From Paenibacillus sp. Root444D2 (GTDB taxonomy: Bacteria; Bacillota; Bacilli; Paenibacillales; NBRC-103111), in assembly GCF_001426375.1 (NCBI RefSeq), contig NZ_LMEO01000045.1:362862-426861 (forward strand): 64,000 bases of DNA. Direction: 5' to 3'. The notes beneath the pieces are model-generated. The model ran no database searches, was not told the origin of the DNA, and was given only the letters and a program-made list of their open reading frames with translations. The number at the start of each line of letters is the position of its first letter. Position 1 is the first letter of the stretch. The position numbers were made by a program, and so were the translations under genes. Positions 25,995 through 35,652 of the stretch are shown piece after piece.

Positions 25995-27713
25995 TTACTG
26001 TTTGATACTCTCATCGATTTCAGTCAGAATTTGATCTCCGCCTTGCTTCTTCCAATCTTGTACGAACTTATCAAAGGAATCCAGCGGCGCAGCTCCCATG
26101 ATAATTTTGAGGAATGTTTCCTTCTCTAATTTATCAAGTAAAGCCCATTTGCTTTCCATGGTTTTCGTCTGCGAATAGGTCACGCTATAGGTTTTCTTGA
26201 ACGGCTGCTGCAGCGGGGATATCCCTACGAATGTGGAGTACATACGCTTCCATGTCCCTAAATCCGCGTTAGGATCCCAGTATTGAATATCATTCTTGTC
26301 ATAAGGCTCGAGTTTTACTTTTTTCACTTTTTCAGCATCGGCTTTTAGTAATTTATATCCTGGAATATCTAGATCCTCCGGTTTCTTGGTGCCTGCAAGA
26401 ACCTCTTTCATCATCTTGTAAGTGACATCCATCTCATCCATTGGGGCAAAAACAACACGTAAAGGATAGTTTCCAATTGCCACTTTGACATCGAATTTGG
26501 ATTCATCGCGCAGCAAAAGATTTTCCATTTGAATAGCGGCTTCCGGATGCTCATAACCTTTACGAACAACCAGATATTGATTGGACGGGTTCCCCATGTG
26601 CGGTGTGAATTCACCATTCACATCCAATGGAGCCGTATACGCTTGCCAATTTGCCTTCGGATTATTCTTAATCGCATCGGCTAATGGACCGTACCCGCCA
26701 GCCCACCATAGTCCAAAATAAATGCCTGAAGTTCCATTCTTAATCAGTTCCTGCGCATCCTTCCGAATGGTCATTTCCTTATCAATTAAACCTTTGGAAT
26801 AGAGATCACGCAGCTTCGAGAGAGCTTGCTTCGTTTCTGGCTGAAGGGAGCCATAGGTTGTTTTGCCATCAGCACCTTTTAACCAAAATCCTGGATAGGA
26901 ATGATACGAAGAAAAGATAGGGTCGAAACCATAGTTATTATTATTCGGATTGATAAAATCGGCATTCAGTAAACCGCCTAATTGCGGACCTGTTATGCCA
27001 ATGGTATCGGCTTTTCCATTCCCGTCAGGATCTTGTTCGACAAAAGCTTTGGCTACTTTTTCTAGATCGTCCATTGTTTTAGGCGGTTGAAGGCCTAATT
27101 TGTCCAACCAATCCTTGCGAATCCACATCATATGAACCATATCTGATTCTGTCGTGACGTTAGGAAGGGCATACATCTTTCCATCAACGGTGACCGCTTT
27201 AAGCGCAAGCCCTTGCGTCGTTTCAATGATATGTTTGATCGCAGGTGAGGCGTATTTATTATAAACTTCGGTAAGATCCGCGAGTTGACCGCTTTTCACC
27301 ATTTGTCTGAACTGTGTATCTTTCACAACCAACGCATCCGGCAAATCGTTACTGGCAATGGATAAATTAACTTTTTGGTCGTAATCCTTACCGCTGGCAG
27401 CCTGCCAAACAATTTTGGTATCGATATTCAAGTTATCTTTGATATAACGGGTATACGGGTTGTTTTCAGGCGAGTCTCCCGCTGGCAAGCTCTTATCGGA
27501 AGCATCTACATCTTTACCAATTTTAATCGTAATCGGTTTGGCCGATTTGGCGAATGGCCCCGCTTCTGTTGGCGCAGCTGCTGTTTGCGCTGCTCCCGTT
27601 TGCGCAGGCGTAGCCTCCGCTTTAGGTGATTCCTTCGCCTTCTCTGAGCATGCGGATAGTACGACTAGCATCCCGGCAAGTAACAGCAGCATGCTTTTTT
27701 TAGATCTTCTCAT
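25995..27713 (-). CDS. Extracellular substrate-binding lipoprotein, LplA-type
   Basis: A 572-residue solute-binding protein. The signal peptide ends in lipobox LSACSE (Cys about 22), followed by an Ala/Thr/Pro-rich linker and a large two-lobed domain (PDALVVKDTQFRQM, KTMDDLEKVAKAF). Its length, above 500 residues, is typical of the LplA/YtcQ group that binds complex sugars. It is the first transporter gene, downstream of the two-component genes on the same strand, with a cre-like site about 75 bp upstream of its start. Confidence 0.93.
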   Translation of the reverse strand: MRRSKKSMLLLLAGMLVVLSACSEKAKESPKAEATPAQTGAAQTAAAPTEAGPFAKSAKPITIKIGKDVDASDKSLPAGDSPENNPYTRYIKDNLNIDTKIVWQAASGKDYDQKVNLSIASNDLPDALVVKDTQFRQMVKSGQLADLTEVYNKYASPAIKHIIETTQGLALKAVTVDGKMYALPNVTTESDMVHMMWIRKDWLDKLGLQPPKTMDDLEKVAKAFVEQDPDGNGKADTIGITGPQLGGLLNADFINPNNNNYGFDPIFSSYHSYPGFWLKGADGKTTYGSLQPETKQALSKLRDLYSKGLIDKEMTIRKDAQELIKNGTSGIYFGLWWAGGYGPLADAIKNNPKANWQAYTAPLDVNGEFTPHMGNPSNQYLVVRKGYEHPEAAIQMENLLLRDESKFDVKVAIGNYPLRVVFAPMDEMDVTYKMMKEVLAGTKKPEDLDIPGYKLLKADAEKVKKVKLEPYDKNDIQYWDPNADLGTWKRMYSTFVGISPLQQPFKKTYSVTYSQTKTMESKWALLDKLEKETFLKIIMGAAPLDSFDKFVQDWKKQGGDQILTEIDESIKQ

Positions 27714-27786
27714 ATAAAGCCCCTTCTTTCGCTTTCAGAATTTATCTACACCCTAAAAGTATCACGAAACATCACGCTGCTAGGAT

Positions 27787-27800
27787 GGAAAACGGTTACA
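27787..27800. promoter_or_regulatory. Possible CcpA (cre-like) site
   Basis: GGAAAACGGTTACA matches TGWAANCGNTNWCA except for the first base. It lies 74 bp upstream of the LplA-type gene, a plausible place for catabolite repression. A single degenerate site, so low confidence. Confidence 0.35.
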
Positions 27801-27873
27801 GCTTTAGAGGGGTAAATGACCGAGAATTCGCAGGTAATCACCTTTTTCTCATGAATTCGCAGCATTTGACCCT

Positions 27874-28995
27874 CTAATTTTCGGACATTTCTCTACCCGT
27901 CACACTCTTCAGCCTATATTCGCTTGGCAACAGGCCTGTTTGCTCACGAAAGGTGCGGCTAAAATACTTTTCATCCATATATCCAACGTTCTCAGCAATC
28001 CAGAGAATCGTTTTGTTCGTATAAAGCAGATACTCCTTTGCTTTCTCAATACGTTTGTGACGTAAATGCTCACTAAAATTAATGCCTACAATTTCTTTAA
28101 AGCACTGGCTGAAATAGCTTCTACTCATATTAACCCGTTTCGCAATGCTCGCGGCCGTAATTTGCTCTTTCATTTCTTCATTCGCGATGTAAACTGCTTT
28201 CATCACACAGTCTACAACCTCTTGTGAAAAAGAAGGTTTATCAATCGCCTTGCGAATCATTTCACGAGTAGCCATCAACCATTCCTCAACCTCATGCCAG
28301 CTTTCAAAAGAATCAGGCAATTGGATTGTCGCCAAATCAACTGGATGAAATAAAAGATTCCATTTATCGATTAACGCATATAACAACCCGATCAGCTTCG
28401 TTTGAGGTAAACGCAGCTGCTTCAAATCATGGATATGTGTTGTAAATAGGTTATCTTGATAGACCCATTCATGACCTGACCATTGCTCTTTCACTACGTT
28501 TAAGTCTTTTTGAGCTGCCACCAGCTGATTGTCCCCTTCATGAACCGAAGAACCTATGCCATGAGAGGACTCATTATCATAAAAGATATCATGCAGATTA
28601 GGTGCATGCTTCTGCTCCTCCTTAATCCGCGTGTAGATCCGCTCCAACACTTCCTCAAAGCGCTCCTTTTCAAGCTGAACCTTGGCAATATAATCAATAG
28701 CACCAAGTCTCAGTGCCTCTTGGATATATTCAAAATCCTGATGAAAGGTTAGCACGACGGTATAAATGCTTGGATATTGCTTTCTCACGATTTTCAGTAA
28801 TTCGATCCCTGACATAACAGGCATCGCTAAATCAGTCAGCAATAAATCTATCGCGTTCGCTGCTATAAATTCCAAGGCTTTCTCGCCATTACTTGCTTCC
28901 CCGACTACCTCCATGTCAAAATCGTGCCAAGGCATGGCTGATATAAGACCTTTGCGAACCAATTTATCATCATCGACAATCATCACTTTAATCAT
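27874..28995 (-). CDS. YesN-type response regulator with AraC-type domain
   Basis: A 373-residue regulator: receiver domain (1-120, phospho-acceptor Asp in LLLTDLAMPVMSG near 55), a short linker, and a C-terminal AraC HTH domain (about 265-365, SRSYFSQCFKEIVGI and IAENVGYMDEKYFSRTF). It is shorter than the similar regulator at 7986 because the middle domain is reduced. Its start overlaps the kinase gene by 8 nt. It is followed by the LplABC-type genes, its probable targets. Confidence 0.93.
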   Translation of the reverse strand: MIKVMIVDDDKLVRKGLISAMPWHDFDMEVVGEASNGEKALEFIAANAIDLLLTDLAMPVMSGIELLKIVRKQYPSIYTVVLTFHQDFEYIQEALRLGAIDYIAKVQLEKERFEEVLERIYTRIKEEQKHAPNLHDIFYDNESSHGIGSSVHEGDNQLVAAQKDLNVVKEQWSGHEWVYQDNLFTTHIHDLKQLRLPQTKLIGLLYALIDKWNLLFHPVDLATIQLPDSFESWHEVEEWLMATREMIRKAIDKPSFSQEVVDCVMKAVYIANEEMKEQITAASIAKRVNMSRSYFSQCFKEIVGINFSEHLRHKRIEKAKEYLLYTNKTILWIAENVGYMDEKYFSRTFREQTGLLPSEYRLKSVTGREMSEN

Positions 28996-30751
28996 GCTGG
29001 GATTTCACCTCCATAATAGGTAAGGAAACAAGGATGGTTGTCCCTTTTCCGATCACACTCTTGATACTCAGGTCCGCCTGCTCGCCATATTGGGATTCAA
29101 GCATTCGCTTAACATAATTTAAGCCAATCCCCATACCAACCTTTTTGTTTTCAACTCCCGGATTGTGTAATAGGTTATGAATCGTTTCCTCCGACATCCC
29201 AGAACCGTTATCATGAATCGAGATCTGAATCGTATTCATTAAACTGACATCTACCTTAATATACCCGTCATCACTTAACCCGTGATAAAGTGAATTTTCG
29301 ACAAGCGGCTGGAGAATAAAACGAGGAACCGGCATGTTCCATACCTCTTCATCGACATTCATCTGAACATCAAACTTAAAATCATAGCGAATTTGCTGTA
29401 AAATCAAATATTGCTTTAAGGCTTCTATTTCTTCATAAATGGTTGAGGCCTGTCCCAGCTTGCCTAAATTATAATGCAGCAGCTTATTTAATGAGGATAC
29501 AAGACGATCGATTTCGTTCTGACCGTTCATGACAGCTAACCAATGCACAGTATCCAACGTATTCATTAAAAAATGGGGATTAATTTGATAGAGCAGCTTC
29601 TCTACCTCAAGATCCACTCTTCGCTTCTCTTTCCGTTCGACTTCGGCGAATAAATTCCATATCTGTTCTCTCATTTGCCTAAATTGATGCAGTAGAAAAT
29701 CAAACTCCGGTATTTTTGTTCGTACTGTAACGGTCTGGACTCTGTTTTGTGCCATCTGCTTGATTTCTCTATTAAAACCATTCAAAGGGAGATATACCAT
29801 CTTCCATAAGAGCCAAGCCATGAGTAAACTCATCCCTAGAAAAAGGAGCGAAAACAGCATGATTTGAACAAACCACTGGTTCATTTCTTTGTTGTAATCT
29901 GCTTTTGGAATGACAGACACGATACTCCAGCCTTGGTTGCTTGCCTGCCTAAACCAGTAAAATTCATTATATGTGCCAAAGGTTTTTTCTTTAGAAAAGT
30001 TGGGAAATATCGTATCTTTCACAAATGTATTGGGAAGCTCGCTATACGCGATTCTCCCGTCATTATCTAGGAAAACATGGGAATTCGTTCCGCCAAATTG
30101 ATCATTATTCAGAATGTTTTGCGTGAGATGAAACCCCGTTTCAATATAGACATAGACATCATCACGCTGCGGTAGATCCACTTTCCTTCGTGCAGATAAA
30201 ACAAAATTATTATCAAATTGATTGTTGCTTAAATGAGGACCATAATAAGAAATTCCCGAGTATTCTGCAAGCAATGGCAACTTCTCAGGGGAAAAATTCT
30301 CCTTTACGCCCGAATTTTCGAGATCATACGTATGGTCATTTTGAAAATAGTATAAGGTTAAACCAATATTGGGATTGGTAAAGGTGACTAAGCTTAATTC
30401 ATCTTTTAATTCGCTTATCATTTGCGAGCGTTCGAACGATTGACTGGCTGGAAGCGATAACATTTGATCCAACTTCTTGCCCACACTTCCTGCAAAAGCA
30501 AGCTGCTGGGAAACATGATTCAAATTGCTTATCGTGCTTTCTAAGGAAAGCTCTACTTGTTTTAAATTACTTTGAATACCGCTCTGAATTTTATTAGTAA
30601 GTATGGAATAAATCGCGTAATACGAGATAAGAACGATACAAATAAACGGAATCAATGTACTGCATAAGAAAATAATAAAAATCCTCTTTTTCAACGTTAA
30701 ATAATCGTACAGAAATGACTTCACATTCTCCTTCATTTTAACAAACAACAA
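28988..30751 (-). CDS. YesM-type sensor histidine kinase
   Basis: A 587-residue kinase: TM1 (about 22-47), an extracytoplasmic Cache-like sensor, TM2 (about 292-315), HAMP, then LLYQINPHFLMNTLDTVHWL with the phospho-acceptor His, and a HATPase domain (LVENSLYHGLSDDG, DNGSGMSEE). It begins at a TTG at 30751 with GGGGGAG upstream; an ATG five codons in is an alternative. It is translationally coupled to the response regulator and lies 26 nt after the AraC regulator gene, so all three may be cotranscribed. Confidence 0.92.
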   Translation of the reverse strand: MLFVKMKENVKSFLYDYLTLKKRIFIIFLCSTLIPFICIVLISYYAIYSILTNKIQSGIQSNLKQVELSLESTISNLNHVSQQLAFAGSVGKKLDQMLSLPASQSFERSQMISELKDELSLVTFTNPNIGLTLYYFQNDHTYDLENSGVKENFSPEKLPLLAEYSGISYYGPHLSNNQFDNNFVLSARRKVDLPQRDDVYVYIETGFHLTQNILNNDQFGGTNSHVFLDNDGRIAYSELPNTFVKDTIFPNFSKEKTFGTYNEFYWFRQASNQGWSIVSVIPKADYNKEMNQWFVQIMLFSLLFLGMSLLMAWLLWKMVYLPLNGFNREIKQMAQNRVQTVTVRTKIPEFDFLLHQFRQMREQIWNLFAEVERKEKRRVDLEVEKLLYQINPHFLMNTLDTVHWLAVMNGQNEIDRLVSSLNKLLHYNLGKLGQASTIYEEIEALKQYLILQQIRYDFKFDVQMNVDEEVWNMPVPRFILQPLVENSLYHGLSDDGYIKVDVSLMNTIQISIHDNGSGMSEETIHNLLHNPGVENKKVGMGIGLNYVKRMLESQYGEQADLSIKSVIGKGTTILVSLPIMEVKSQHD

Positions 30752-30777
30752 TAATCACTCCCCCGATCAGGCTTTAT

Positions 30778-31701
30778 TCAACTAGAAACAATGATTCGTG
30801 AATATCCACCTATACCCTCGCTTGTCCTTAATCTTTTCCGGTATTCTGAAGGTGTATGACCAAAATGCGTTTTAAACACACCGATAAAATAACTCAAGGT
30901 ATTAAAGCCGACATCCAGTGAAATCTCTGTAACCTTCTTGTTGGTATCCTTCAATAGTAAAGCCGCTCGCTGTGCACGCACTTGGTTTAAGTACTCCAGT
31001 GGACTTTTTCCTGTAAAACCCTTGAAGTATCGGCAGAGATAAGACTCGCTAAAAGAAACGATCGCCGCGAGGTCCTCCAATCGAATCGGACTGCTATAGT
31101 TTACTTGCATATATTCGATAATCAGCTTTAATCGATCTATGTGCGTAGGATTGACGGAAAGCGGAAGCTCACGAAAAGCGGGACCTCCCAGCATAATTAG
31201 CTTTGAAATGATCAATTGAAGCAATGCTTTTGTAGAAAGCTCATATAACGGCCTTTCATTAATATTCAAATCGAACACTTGCAGCAACAACGCCAATAGC
31301 TCTCTTTCCTCTGCAGTATGATGGCTGATGTGGGCAGGAGCGACAAATTTCTGCTGGATTAGCGGATTAATATATTTCTCACGAACGAGATCAAACCTCT
31401 CGCCTCCCAATACATCCGAATGAAACACCACGGCGGTGAAGCAGCATTCTTCGTTTGCGGATATACGACCAGAATGAAGCTGACCGGAATTCACGAAAAT
31501 CGCTTCCCCGGCTTCCAATTCATAGTCATCCATAGAAACACGGAATACCGCCTTACCCTTGGTAAGCATGAGAAACTCCAGCTCATCATGCCAATGGAGT
31601 TCAAGCAGTTCTTCCCCTGGCTGACAGCAGATTTCATACACTCGGATTGGATAAAGCGGATCACCGTGAATACGGTCCTCTTTTAAATTGGCTTGCTGCA
31701 T
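30778..31701 (-). CDS. AraC family transcriptional regulator
   Basis: A 307-residue regulator with an N-terminal cupin-like sugar-binding domain (about 10-150, LHWHDELEFLMLTKGKAVF, YELEAGEAIFVNSGQLHSG) and a C-terminal double HTH (about 195-295, SESYLCRYFKGFTGKSPLEYL and ISLDVGFNTLSYFIGVFKTHFGHTPSEYRK). It is transcribed divergently from the alpha-xylosidase gene over 130 bp that contain a pair of inverted TTCAAAGTGT motifs, so it probably controls that gene, perhaps in response to a xyloside. Its 3' neighbours are the two-component genes. Confidence 0.92.
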   Translation of the reverse strand: MQQANLKEDRIHGDPLYPIRVYEICCQPGEELLELHWHDELEFLMLTKGKAVFRVSMDDYELEAGEAIFVNSGQLHSGRISANEECCFTAVVFHSDVLGGERFDLVREKYINPLIQQKFVAPAHISHHTAEERELLALLLQVFDLNINERPLYELSTKALLQLIISKLIMLGGPAFRELPLSVNPTHIDRLKLIIEYMQVNYSSPIRLEDLAAIVSFSESYLCRYFKGFTGKSPLEYLNQVRAQRAALLLKDTNKKVTEISLDVGFNTLSYFIGVFKTHFGHTPSEYRKRLRTSEGIGGYSRIIVSS

Positions 31702-31725
31702 GGCTATAGTCCCCCTCTAGAGAAT

Positions 31726-31735
31726 TTCAAAGTGT
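31726..31735. promoter_or_regulatory. Left arm of paired AraC-type site
   Basis: TTCAAAGTGT here is the exact reverse complement of the motif at 31810-31819. It lies 25 bp from the AraC regulator start. The centres are 84 bp apart, eight helical turns, so one regulator dimer could bridge both. Confidence 0.45.
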
Positions 31736-31809
31736 ATGTCAAAATACTGATATTATTTCACAATATAACGAAAGGAATGGAGTTTTTAAATCAATATAAT
31801 TATATTACA

Positions 31810-31819
31810 ACACTTTGAA
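31810..31819. promoter_or_regulatory. Right arm of paired AraC-type site
   Basis: ACACTTTGAA, the reverse complement of the motif at 31726-31735. It abuts the GAAGGG ribosome site of the alpha-xylosidase gene, so occupancy would interfere with that transcript's 5' end. Confidence 0.45.
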
Positions 31820-31831
31820 GGGATGATGGTA

Positions 31832-34153
31832 ATGAAATTTTCTAACGGTTATTGGATGGCAAAAGAAGGATACACCGTCCTTAATCCTGTCGATGTTCGC
31901 GATGTACACCAAGAAGATAGCAGTCTGACTATATATGCTGCCGCGCGGAAGATTCAGCGAAAAGGGGATACTTTAAATGGTGCGATGCTGACATGTGAAC
32001 TGAGCTCGCCCCTTCCCGATATCATCCGTGTCCGCTGGACTCATCATGCAGGCAAACGTTCGCAAGGGCCTGCTTTTGAATTGTTCGAAAATCCGCAGAC
32101 TCCGGTTTCAATCGATGACAGTAACGATCATGTGACCATGACATCCGGCGGATTAAGCGTAAAAGCCAACAAACATAGTACGTGGGGAGCTGAATTCTCT
32201 TTCGAAGGCCGTCGTTTAACTGGCACCAACAGCAAGGGTGCAGGGCATATTACGACAGCTAACAAAGAAATTTATTTTCGCGAGCAGCTTGAGCTTGGCA
32301 TTAATGAGCATATTTACGGATTGGGAGAACGTTTTACAAATGTAGTGAAGAACGGGCAGACCGTAGATATTTGGAACGAAGATGGCGGCACGAGCAGTGA
32401 ACAAGCCTACAAAAATGTGCCCTTTTACTTATCCAGTAAAGGATACGGAGTTTTCGTCAATCATCCCGAACACGTATCGTTCGAAGTCGGCTCTGAGGTT
32501 GTGTCCAAAGTCCAGTTCAGCGTACCAGGCGAAAGTGTGGAGTATTTCATTATTGGCGGCAAAACGCTAAAAGATGTTTTAAATAATTACACGAAGCTTA
32601 CCGGCAAACCCGCTCTGCCGCCGGCATGGTCGTTCGGTTTGTGGTTAACAACCTCCTTCACAACAGATTATGACGAAGCTACCGTGAACAGTTTCATTGA
32701 CGGCATGTTTGAACGAGACCTTCCGCTGCATGTGTTCCATTTTGATTGTTTCTGGATGAAGGAATATCAATGGACCAACTTTGAGTGGGATGCCGATATG
32801 TTCCCCGATCCGGTAGGTATGCTGGGACGGCTTAAGGACAAGGGACTGAAAATATGTGTCTGGATCAATTCGTACATTGGCCAGAAATCGCCGCTCTTTC
32901 AAGAAGGCATGGACAAGGGGTATTTGGTTAAAACCTTGGATGATCACGTTTGGCAGTGGGATCTCTGGCAGGCCGGCATGGGGCTTGTCGATTTCACCAA
33001 TCCTGAAGCCACAGAGTGGTACAAAGGTCATTTAAGACGGCTGATCGATATGGGCGTGGATTGCTTCAAAACGGATTTCGGCGAGCGCATCCCGACCGAT
33101 GTGAAATACCACGACGGTTCGGATCCATTGAAAATGCATAACTACTATACATTCCTCTACAATAAAGCCGTATTTGAAGTACTGGAAGAAAAACTCGGCA
33201 AGAACGAGGCCATGTTATTTGCCCGCTCTGCTACGGCTGGAGGGCAGCAATTTCCCGTACACTGGGGCGGCGACTGCTCAGCCAACTACGACTCCATGGC
33301 GGAGTCGCTTCGCGGAGGCCTTTCACTCGGTTTATCCGGTTTCGGATTCTGGAGCCATGACATTAGCGGTTTTGAAAAAACAGCCCCGCCCGATATTTAT
33401 AAACGCTGGGTAGCCTTTGGCCTTCTGTCTTCGCACAGCCGTCTGCACGGCAATGAATCTTACCGTGTTCCATGGCTGTTTGACGAAGAAGCGGTCGATG
33501 TTCTCCGACATTTTACAAAGCTAAAAAGCACGTTAATGCCCTATCTGTTTGCAAGTGCTATCCAATCTACAGAAATGGGGATTCCGATGATGCGCGCAAT
33601 GGTGCTGGATTTTGCATCAGACCCGTCCACTCATCACCTGGATACGCAGTACATGTTAGGAGATGACCTGCTTGTTGCCCCAATCTTTAATGATCAAGGA
33701 ACTGTGATGTACTATGTTCCCGAAGGACGTTGGACCGATTTCTTCAGCGGAAGAGTTATTGAGGGCGGGAAATGGCAGGAAGAAACGCATGGCTATATGA
33801 CGCTGCCCTTGCTAGTTAAACCGAATACGCTGCTTGCCATAGGAGCAAATGAGCAGAAGCCCGATTACGATTATGCGGATGGCGTATCTCTTCATTTATT
33901 TGAACTGGGGGATGGAGCAGCCGCGGAAACGTCAATTTATGATGTACAAGCTGATCTGCAATTAACCGTAAAAGCAGTCCGAATGAATGAGCTGATCGAC
34001 ATCTCTATTCAAGGCGGAACTAAACCTTACACCCTTGTACTAAGAGGCTACAATCAAATCTCATCCGTAGAAGGCGCATCTTGGACAAGATCAGCTGATG
34101 GCATCGTGCTAACTCCCGAAACCGGCATATCAAAGATAGCAGTAAGATTGTAA
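31832..34153 (+). CDS. yicI: Alpha-xylosidase, glycoside hydrolase family 31
   Basis: A 773-residue GH31 enzyme close to Escherichia coli YicI, which releases alpha-xylose from isoprimeverose and xyloglucan fragments. The nucleophile Asp lies in CFKTDFGERIPTD (about 412-424) and the acid/base Asp in HWGGDCSANYDSM (about 480-492). FHFDCFWMKEYQW forms the YicI-type substrate loop. There is no signal peptide, so it is cytoplasmic. The frame opens at 31823, but the ATG at 31832 (MKFSNGYWM, compare MKF... in YicI) is better spaced from GAAGGG. A terminator follows at 34159. Confidence 0.93.
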   Translation: MKFSNGYWMAKEGYTVLNPVDVRDVHQEDSSLTIYAAARKIQRKGDTLNGAMLTCELSSPLPDIIRVRWTHHAGKRSQGPAFELFENPQTPVSIDDSNDHVTMTSGGLSVKANKHSTWGAEFSFEGRRLTGTNSKGAGHITTANKEIYFREQLELGINEHIYGLGERFTNVVKNGQTVDIWNEDGGTSSEQAYKNVPFYLSSKGYGVFVNHPEHVSFEVGSEVVSKVQFSVPGESVEYFIIGGKTLKDVLNNYTKLTGKPALPPAWSFGLWLTTSFTTDYDEATVNSFIDGMFERDLPLHVFHFDCFWMKEYQWTNFEWDADMFPDPVGMLGRLKDKGLKICVWINSYIGQKSPLFQEGMDKGYLVKTLDDHVWQWDLWQAGMGLVDFTNPEATEWYKGHLRRLIDMGVDCFKTDFGERIPTDVKYHDGSDPLKMHNYYTFLYNKAVFEVLEEKLGKNEAMLFARSATAGGQQFPVHWGGDCSANYDSMAESLRGGLSLGLSGFGFWSHDISGFEKTAPPDIYKRWVAFGLLSSHSRLHGNESYRVPWLFDEEAVDVLRHFTKLKSTLMPYLFASAIQSTEMGIPMMRAMVLDFASDPSTHHLDTQYMLGDDLLVAPIFNDQGTVMYYVPEGRWTDFFSGRVIEGGKWQEETHGYMTLPLLVKPNTLLAIGANEQKPDYDYADGVSLHLFELGDGAAAETSIYDVQADLQLTVKAVRMNELIDISIQGGTKPYTLVLRGYNQISSVEGASWTRSADGIVLTPETGISKIAVRL

Positions 34154-34158
34154 TAAAT

Positions 34159-34199
34159 AAACGGCTGGCCCTGTTATTCATACAGGGTCAGCCGTTTTC
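34159..34199 (+). terminator. Terminator of the alpha-xylosidase gene
   Basis: AACGGCTGGCCCTGT pairs with ACAGGGTCAGCCGTT around a short AT loop and is followed by TTCC. Confidence 0.85.
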
Positions 34200-34256
34200 C
34201 ACTTCTGTGAGGATTAGCAGTTATACACCGTTCTATAACTACTGTATAATTTAAAA

Positions 34257-34270
34257 GGAATTCACATTCC
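34257..34270. promoter_or_regulatory. TetR operator at the tetR promoter
   Basis: GGAAT-TCAC-ATTCC lies 6 bp downstream of a TATAAT -10 box (34245-34250) and 35 bp before the tetR ATG. The same 5-4-5 palindrome occurs twice at the azoreductase promoter, which points to autoregulation plus control of that operon. Confidence 0.65.
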
Positions 34271-34305
34271 GGTTACTAACCAGACATACGATAAGGAGCT
34301 CGTAG

Positions 34306-34914
34306 ATGCCATTAAAGGGTTCGGATTTATCAACGCCAAGCCATCGTAAAGATGCCAATCAAAATACACTAAGAGTTCTAACTGCTGCTTATAAAATTTT
34401 CGCTATGAAAGGCTATGACGCCACCATCGAAGAAATTGCTAATGAAGCAGGGGTAGGCGTAGGAACTGTCCATCGGCGATTTTCCAACAAAACCGTGTTA
34501 GCCACTGCTGTAGTCACCGACATTTTCCAAAAAATTAAAGAAAAGCAATTGCAGGTCGTCAAAATGGACATGCCCGCTGATCAAAAAATCCGACTTTTAT
34601 TTGATATCTTCTCAGCTTCGCACTTACAATATGGAAAAATACATAGTATGGGGCTTCATTTGGCAACAATAGGTGAATTGGGCGATGATATGAGAGCCTC
34701 CCTATTAACTGCCCTAGAGGGCAGCGTTCTAGATATCATTCTACAAGGCCAAGAAGAAGGAATATTTAGAGAAGGCGATCCGAAACTGCTGGAATTGCTC
34801 ATTATCAACATGATTAACCCCCATCTCATTCTAAAATTAAAAGAGCATGTTCCCGCGGAGAAAATTACAGAAACGGTTTCCGACATGATTCTATTAGGGC
34901 TTGTAAGGCAATAA
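34306..34914 (+). CDS. TetR/AcrR family transcriptional regulator
   Basis: A 202-residue TetR-type repressor. The N-terminal HTH (about 18-65) contains FAMKGYDATIEEIANEAGVGVGTVHRRF, followed by an all-helical ligand domain. AAGGAG lies 8 nt before the ATG. Convergent to the azoreductase gene, and connected to it by shared GGAAT-N4-ATTCC palindromes at both promoters. Family members linked to azoreductases respond to quinones, azo dyes or similar electrophiles (family knowledge); the ligand here is not known. Confidence 0.9.
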   Translation: MPLKGSDLSTPSHRKDANQNTLRVLTAAYKIFAMKGYDATIEEIANEAGVGVGTVHRRFSNKTVLATAVVTDIFQKIKEKQLQVVKMDMPADQKIRLLFDIFSASHLQYGKIHSMGLHLATIGELGDDMRASLLTALEGSVLDIILQGQEEGIFREGDPKLLELLIINMINPHLILKLKEHVPAEKITETVSDMILLGLVRQ

Positions 34915-34965
34915 AAAAGGGGCTGTCTCAAAAGTAGATAAATCTCTACTTGAGGACAACCCTTT
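34915..34965. terminator. Convergent terminator between tetR and azoR (repeated type)
   Basis: GGGCTGTCTCAAAAGTAGA pairs with TCTACTTGAGGACAACCC, with an A-run before and CCTTT after it. It is nearly identical to the terminator at 23599-23645. Confidence 0.8.
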
Positions 34966-34985
34966 GCTTATTTGATCCATTTAAA

Positions 34986-35630
34986 TTACACAGAAACACC
35001 AGATAAACGTTCAGCAGCTTTTTCAGCTTCTTTGTTAGCATTTGCTAATATTTCATCTCGATTTAGGAATGCAGTTCCTTGAGCTCTAATGATTTGGTAA
35101 TCCTCAAGTCCAATGAAATTAAACATGGATTTGAGGTATTTATGTGAGTATTCAACTTCTGTATACCAATCATTATTGGTATATACCCCGCCGCTTCCTT
35201 GAATGACAAGAATGCTGCGGCCGTCTTTTAACAAGCCCTCTGAGCCGGTATCCGTATATTTAAAAGTTTCACGGGCTATAAGGATATTATCCATATAATC
35301 TTTGAGCTTGGATGGAATGTTAAAGTTATGCAATGGCATAACAATGACATATTTATTCGCGCTTTTGAATTGCTTTAGTATTTCAGACATCCGACTAGTA
35401 ACCTCTTGCTCTTCTTCAGTTAACTGCTCTCCTTTTGCCAACTTCTCCCATGCACTTAGGACCGTACGATCAACGGAAGGAACATGATCATCATAAAGAT
35501 TAATTTGTTCAATGGTCTCCGTTTGATTTTGTTCCTTATACGCCTTCAAGAAATGGTTTAAAACCTGCAGACTAAAAGATGATGTAGAATCTACTTTGGG
35601 ATGAGCATTAATAACAAGCATTTTATTCAT
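34986..35630 (-). CDS. azoR: FMN-dependent NADH-azoreductase
   Basis: A 214-residue flavodoxin-fold enzyme of the AzoR family, which reduces azo bonds and quinones with NADH and FMN as a dimer. The N-terminal strand MLVINAHPKVDSTSSFS forms the phosphate loop, and VIVMPLHNFNIPSKLKDYMD is the FMN-binding motif with the usual MP(M/L)xNF core. The frame is open to 35672, but AAGGAG lies 9 nt before the ATG at 35630, giving the family length. It is cotranscribed with a small membrane protein gene and probably repressed by the TetR protein. Confidence 0.92.
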   Translation of the reverse strand: MNKMLVINAHPKVDSTSSFSLQVLNHFLKAYKEQNQTETIEQINLYDDHVPSVDRTVLSAWEKLAKGEQLTEEEQEVTSRMSEILKQFKSANKYVIVMPLHNFNIPSKLKDYMDNILIARETFKYTDTGSEGLLKDGRSILVIQGSGGVYTNNDWYTEVEYSHKYLKSMFNFIGLEDYQIIRAQGTAFLNRDEILANANKEAEKAAERLSGVSV

Positions 35631-35652
35631 CAAAATCTCTCCTTCTAAGTGA

